7,821 nt of DNA from Nitrososphaerota archaeon (GTDB lineage: Archaea; Thermoproteota; Nitrososphaeria; Nitrososphaerales; UBA183), in contig JAFMAW010000040.1 in NCBI GenBank assembly GCA_029784795.1, positions 1 through 7,821 on the forward strand, given 5' to 3'. Under the pieces are notes generated by a model, which was not told the DNA's origin, searched no databases, and worked only from the letters and a program-made list of their open reading frames with translations. Positions 5,119 through 7,821 of this stretch are shown piece by piece. The position numbers and the translations under genes are program-made. The stretch's first letter is position 1; each line of letters begins with the position of its first letter.

Positions 5119-5958
5119 ATGGGTCAGATAGAGAAGGCCGAGGCGTTCCGCAGGCTGCACGACAGAAAGGATGTCCTTGTGCTCCCGAACGCCTGGGACG
5201 TCCCCAGCGCCAGGGTCTTCGAGGACGAAGGCTTCCCGGCCGTGGCCACCTCCAGCGCGGGGATGCTCGTCTCACTGGGCTATCCGGACGGCGAAGGGAT
5301 ACCCCACGGTGAGTTCGTGGGCGCCGTGGGCAGAATCGCCCGGGTGCTCTCGGTCCCGCTCAGCGCCGACGTCGTCGGAGGGTTCGGCGACAGCCCCGAG
5401 GGGGTCGCCCGGAGCGTGAAGGCTGTCGTCGAGGCGGGCGCCGTCGGGATCAACATCGAAGACTTTGCGCATGGTTCGAAGGAGCTCCTCCCCCTGCGGT
5501 CGCAGCTCGAGAGGCTCCGGAGCCTGATTAGGCTCCGGGAGGAGACCGGGGTCCCGTTCGTGATCAATGCGAGGACGGACGCCATCAGGTTCGCCGTCGG
5601 CGATGAGGGCGCTAAGATGCGGGAGGCCATCCGCAGGGCCGAGGCCTACAGAGACCTAGGCGTCGACTGCGTGTATCCCATGGGACTGTCGAGCGCGGAT
5701 TCGATCTCGGCCTTCGTGAAGACACTCGACTTCCCCGTCAACGTCATGGTCAGGAAGGGACTCCCTCCGGTCCCGGAGCTGAAGCGCCTGGGGGTGGCCA
5801 GGGTCAGCTTCGGGACCAGCGCCTCCTATGCGGCTCTGGGTCTGCTGCGGCGCGCCTCCAGGGAGGTGCGCGAGAAGGGCACCTATGGGAACCTCACCGA
5901 GGGGGCGATAACCTTCGACGAGCTCAATGCGCTGGCCGTCCCTAAGAGAGCAGGCTAG
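5119..5958 (+). CDS. Isocitrate lyase/PEP mutase superfamily enzyme
   Basis: A 279-residue TIM-barrel protein of the type usually named isocitrate lyase/phosphoenolpyruvate mutase family protein. LPNAWDVPSARVFEDEGFPAV begins at 22, with TSSAG (44-48) and SLGYPDGE (52-59). Metal-site residues follow: SADVVGGFGD (82-91, D84) and INIEDF (111-116, E114, D115). VINARTDA (148-155) is the conserved barrel strand. The superfamily makes or breaks C-C or C-P bonds next to a carboxylate using Mg2+. The KKCGH-type loop with catalytic cysteine of isocitrate and methylisocitrate lyases is absent; the only cysteine is C184. So it is not a glyoxylate-shunt isocitrate lyase, and its substrate is unknown. ATG at 5119 fits the family N-terminus. 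The gene appears monocistronic, and its TAG lies within a CTAG shared with the convergent gene. Confidence 0.9.
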   Translation: MGQIEKAEAFRRLHDRKDVLVLPNAWDVPSARVFEDEGFPAVATSSAGMLVSLGYPDGEGIPHGEFVGAVGRIARVLSVPLSADVVGGFGDSPEGVARSVKAVVEAGAVGINIEDFAHGSKELLPLRSQLERLRSLIRLREETGVPFVINARTDAIRFAVGDEGAKMREAIRRAEAYRDLGVDCVYPMGLSSADSISAFVKTLDFPVNVMVRKGLPPVPELKRLGVARVSFGTSASYAALGLLRRASREVREKGTYGNLTEGAITFDELNALAVPKRAG

Positions 5959-6926
5959 ACCTTCACGCCGAGTAGGCGCTCCAGGATGTCCGAGAGCGTG
6001 ATCATCCCGATCATCGTTTCTTCGTAGACGAATGCGATGGTGGTCCCCGCATCCTGCATCTTCTCGATGACGGTGGCGAGGCCGTCGTCCTTCGAGACTC
6101 GGGCAGGCTGAATCATGTAGTCCAAGATGCTGGAGTCAAGTGGGCTCCTAGAAAGGGCCTTAGATATTGTCCTGAACGTGACCGCGCCGATGTATTCCTT
6201 CCTCTGGGGGTCGAAGACAGGCATCCTCGGGTGGCTGGTCTCCCCCATGGCCTTCAAGGCCTCGAGGATTGTGGCACCCGATGACACGGAGGAGATTTCG
6301 TCCAAGGGCGTCAGGGCGTCCATGGCGACGGTCTTGGACGAAGCCAGGGCTGTCCTCAGGAGCCTACCGGCGTCCGGCTCGATGTGCCCCGCCTTCTCCA
6401 GCATGGTGACGACTGCCTCGAACTCGTCTGAGAGATCGATTTCCGTGTACCCCGGCTTGCCGACCAGCTTCTCAGACAGCTTCCTGGCCATGATGGTGAG
6501 AGGGACGGCTGCGGGGGAGAGGGCATCCAACACCAGCTTGGTCGATGGGGCGAGGGACAGTGACATTCTCAAGGCGTTCTCGATGCCGATGGCTTTGGGG
6601 AGGAGGTACAGCAGCGTCATTATGACGAAGGATCCTGCGACGGCGCTGTAGACCCACCCGATGGGGCCAAGATAGGCCGAGAGCACCAGGCCCATCGAAG
6701 TGGCGAGGACGACGTTAGAGAAGGTGTCGACCATTGTTGTCACGCTCACGAGCTTGGTCTTCTCGCTGACTATGGCCAGGGCCTTGGAGGCGTTGGCGGC
6801 CGGGTCGTCGATGGTGGCGCTGAGGGAGAATGGCCTCAGGGTCAGGTAGGTCGCCTCTACCAGTGACGACCAGAAGGAAATCACGATCGTCGCTATGAGG
6901 AAGGCGTAGACTATCAGAGGGACCAA
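5955..6926 (-). CDS. CNNM/CorB-like DUF21 and CBS-pair membrane protein
   Basis: A 323-residue protein. The N-terminal membrane domain (about 1-115) has hydrophobic segments at 2-19, 70-86 and 92-110. SLVEATYLTLRP (21-32) matches the small-residue/E motif of DUF21 that contributes to the ion site (E24). LLPKAIGIENALR (108-120) matches the PK motif near the end of this domain. A helical linker (about 125-195) precedes a pair of CBS domains: roughly 204-258, including the HPRMPVFD strand, and 270-323, including TIAFVYEETMIGMITLSDIL. CNNM/CorB proteins export Mg2+, with CBS domains sensing MgATP; divalent-cation transport is the likely role. Bacterial CorC-type HlyC domains are absent. The start is TTG at 6926, the only usual start codon after the last in-frame stop. 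GGAGGGG lies 16 bases upstream, overlapping the UMP kinase stop. It is the second gene of the pyrH operon. Confidence 0.87.
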   Translation of the reverse strand: MVPLIVYAFLIATIVISFWSSLVEATYLTLRPFSLSATIDDPAANASKALAIVSEKTKLVSVTTMVDTFSNVVLATSMGLVLSAYLGPIGWVYSAVAGSFVIMTLLYLLPKAIGIENALRMSLSLAPSTKLVLDALSPAAVPLTIMARKLSEKLVGKPGYTEIDLSDEFEAVVTMLEKAGHIEPDAGRLLRTALASSKTVAMDALTPLDEISSVSSGATILEALKAMGETSHPRMPVFDPQRKEYIGAVTFRTISKALSRSPLDSSILDYMIQPARVSKDDGLATVIEKMQDAGTTIAFVYEETMIGMITLSDILERLLGVKV

Positions 6927-6948
6927 TTCTTGCGGCTCTGCGCCCCTC

Positions 6949-7614
6949 CTAGCTCACTACCGTTCCGACCTTCTCGCCGCGGACCGCCCTGACCACCGCC
7001 TTTGCATCGGCCCCATTCAGGACCACGAGCCTAATCCTCGACACCGTCAGCCGGTCTACGGCGATGGGATCCACGATGCTGTGTATCCCTGGCCTATGAG
7101 AGCCACCGAGTATCTCCTTCATCTTTTCGTATGTGATCCTGTCGAGCTTCCTTGCCCTCTTGTTGACCCTTGGATCTTCGGTGTAGATGCCGCTCTGGTC
7201 TGAGGCCTTCACCATCAGGTCGGCCCTCCATCTCTCAGCCACGATGGCCGCGACCGTATCTGTGGTGATACCTGGCTTCAGACCACCCATGACAGCGACC
7301 CTGTTCCTTGCCAGCCGCTGCAGCATCCCATCGATTGAGGTGGGGACGCTGCTCACCCCTCCCAGCTTCATCGCGACCAGCCTTGCGTTGAGCCTGGACG
7401 CGTGGATGGCCACGGTGTCCTGCTGGTAGGGCGAAAGTCCCATGGCAGCGGCCGACTTGATGTACTCCCTTGAGACGCCTCCGCCCCCTACCACCACTGC
7501 CACCGAATCCCCCTCGATGTTGAGATCGGAAATCACCTCAGCGTATGCGTTCACGATCTTTGCCGCGGGGGGGTCGCCCAGCACAGAACCGCCGATTCGG
7601 AGTACTACTTTCAA
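6949..7614 (-). CDS. pyrH: UMP kinase, archaeal type
   Basis: Uridylate kinase, which phosphorylates UMP to UDP with ATP in the cytoplasm in pyrimidine nucleotide synthesis. It belongs to the amino acid kinase superfamily. Motifs, with TTG at 7614 as residue 1: RIGGS (6-10) phosphate loop; VVGGGGVSREYI (41-52); QDTVAIHASRLNA (65-77), where the archaeal family usually has D-x-IGI-x-x-TRLNA; PGITTDTVAA (114-123); SGIYTEDPR (141-149) at the nucleotide site; and GTVV at the end. The length is 221, normal for archaeal UMP kinase. I prefer TTG at 7614 because GAGGA lies eight bases upstream, the family begins with the KVVLRIGGS strand, and the TATA box places transcription start near 7632. That start is downstream of the alternative TTG at 7641. 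First gene of an operon with the DUF21-CBS gene 22 bases downstream. Confidence 0.92.
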   Translation of the reverse strand: MKVVLRIGGSVLGDPPAAKIVNAYAEVISDLNIEGDSVAVVVGGGGVSREYIKSAAAMGLSPYQQDTVAIHASRLNARLVAMKLGGVSSVPTSIDGMLQRLARNRVAVMGGLKPGITTDTVAAIVAERWRADLMVKASDQSGIYTEDPRVNKRARKLDRITYEKMKEILGGSHRPGIHSIVDPIAVDRLTVSRIRLVVLNGADAKAVVRAVRGEKVGTVVS

Positions 7615-7653
7615 ACTTCGATTCCTCGCTTGTGTCTGCAACGCGGCGGGAGG

Positions 7654-7663
7654 TTTTATAAAT
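7654..7663 (-). promoter_or_regulatory. TATA box of the pyrH operon, possibly bidirectional
   Basis: TTTTATAAAT is the strongest TATA box in the window. On the minus strand it would direct transcription from about 7632, 18 bases before the TTG at 7614. The core TTTATAAA is an exact palindrome, so it could also drive transcription rightward from about 7685 into prf1. A second A/T-rich patch, TTCTTAAGATT (7681-7691), is another candidate for the rightward direction. Confidence 0.65.
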
Positions 7664-7694
7664 GGGTAAGGGAGATTCCATTCTTAAGATTACG

Positions 7695-7736
7695 ATGGCC
7701 GCTGCCTCCGTTCCAGAATGTGTTCCTTCCGCCTGA
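7695..7736 (+). other. 13-codon ORF in the leader of prf1, in frame with it
   Basis: ATG at 7695 opens MAAASVPECVPSA and ends at TGA (7734-7736), 18 bases before the prf1 TTG. It shares the reading frame of prf1, with no other stop between. No clear Shine-Dalgarno precedes it. Whether it is translated is unknown; it may be chance. Confidence 0.25.
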
Positions 7737-7754
7737 CGAAGAGGTAGCTCTGCA

Positions 7755-7821
7755 TTGTCAAAGACCGATTCCGTTAGGCTATACAAGGTAAGGAAGCTCA
7801 TCTCTGAGCTAAGCAGCAAGG
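7755..7821 (+). CDS. prf1: Peptide chain release factor aRF1, N-terminus (cut by window edge)
   Basis: The last 67 bases encode LSKTDSVRLYKVRKLISELS followed by SK, with TTG as start. This matches the very conserved opening of archaeal and eukaryotic class I release factors (aRF1/eRF1), which typically begin with a few residues, then a DSV-x-LY-(K/R)-(L/V)-(K/R)-x-x-(I/L)-x-EL stretch. aRF1 recognises all three stop codons on the ribosome and triggers peptide release. The TTG at 7755 is supported by GAGGT at 7741-7745, nine bases upstream, and by an in-frame stop at 7734. It is divergent from the pyrH operon across about 140 bases. Only 22 codons are visible, so the NIKS and GGQ motifs cannot be checked. 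Confidence 0.78.
   Translation, partial: MSKTDSVRLYKVRKLISELSSK

Noticed and set aside
6127..6651. Plus-strand open frame of 174 codons
   Set aside because: Antisense to the DUF21-CBS gene; the product is composition-biased and has no domain.
7615..7641. UMP kinase start at TTG 7641
   Set aside because: It lies only about 17 bases from the centre of the TATA box, so it would be upstream of the expected transcription start, and it adds nine residues before the usual family start. TTG 7614 has a properly spaced GAGGA.
7538..7819. Minus-strand open frame across the pyrH/prf1 gap
   Set aside because: It runs opposite to the conserved aRF1 N-terminus and out of frame with UMP kinase, and it crosses the strong TATA box.

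Overview
The window looks like a piece of an archaeal chromosome with fairly high GC. The clearest signs are an archaeal-type UMP kinase, the first residues of an archaeal/eukaryotic-type class I release factor (aRF1), TATA-like boxes about 27-35 bases before several first genes, and very frequent TTG start codons. A member of the TACK archaea (Nitrososphaeria or Bathyarchaeia type) is my best guess, but no marker here settles the phylum. I see no rRNA, tRNA, CRISPR array, transposase or attachment site.

Layout from left to right. Positions 1-2339, minus strand: a tightly overlapping three-gene operon of a GT2 glycosyltransferase, a pol-beta-fold (MNT-like) nucleotidyltransferase, and a second, membrane-anchored processive-type GT2 cut by the window edge. 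It probably builds a surface or secreted glycan. Positions 2340-2597: intergenic, with a possible 33-codon small ORF on the plus strand and a hairpin. Positions 2598-2984, minus: a conserved-looking 128-residue protein of unknown function with its own TATA box. Positions 2985-3236: its promoter and GC-rich dyads. Positions 3237-3875, minus: a dienelactone-hydrolase-family enzyme, divergent from a plus-strand pair at 4032-4868 (CopD-like four-helix membrane protein, then a small HC..CxxC probable zinc protein). Positions 4869-5118: a non-coding stretch with hairpins. Positions 5119-5958, plus: an isocitrate lyase/PEP mutase superfamily enzyme, ending tail to tail with a minus-strand operon on a shared CTAG. 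That operon, 5955-7614, is UMP kinase followed by a CNNM/CorB-like DUF21-CBS membrane protein. A divergent promoter region at 7615-7754 separates it from the start of prf1 (aRF1), which runs off the right edge.

The genes form several small independent units: glycan synthesis on the left, miscellaneous metabolism in the middle, and core housekeeping (pyrimidine nucleotide synthesis, ion transport, translation termination) on the right. I found no obvious defence or mobile system. The most unusual points are in initiation and leader structure: near-universal TTG starts, a possible CTG start coupled through a CTGA overlap, a short ORF ending in an in-frame TGA just before the release-factor gene, and a repeated 13-base palindromic element on both sides of the hydrolase gene.
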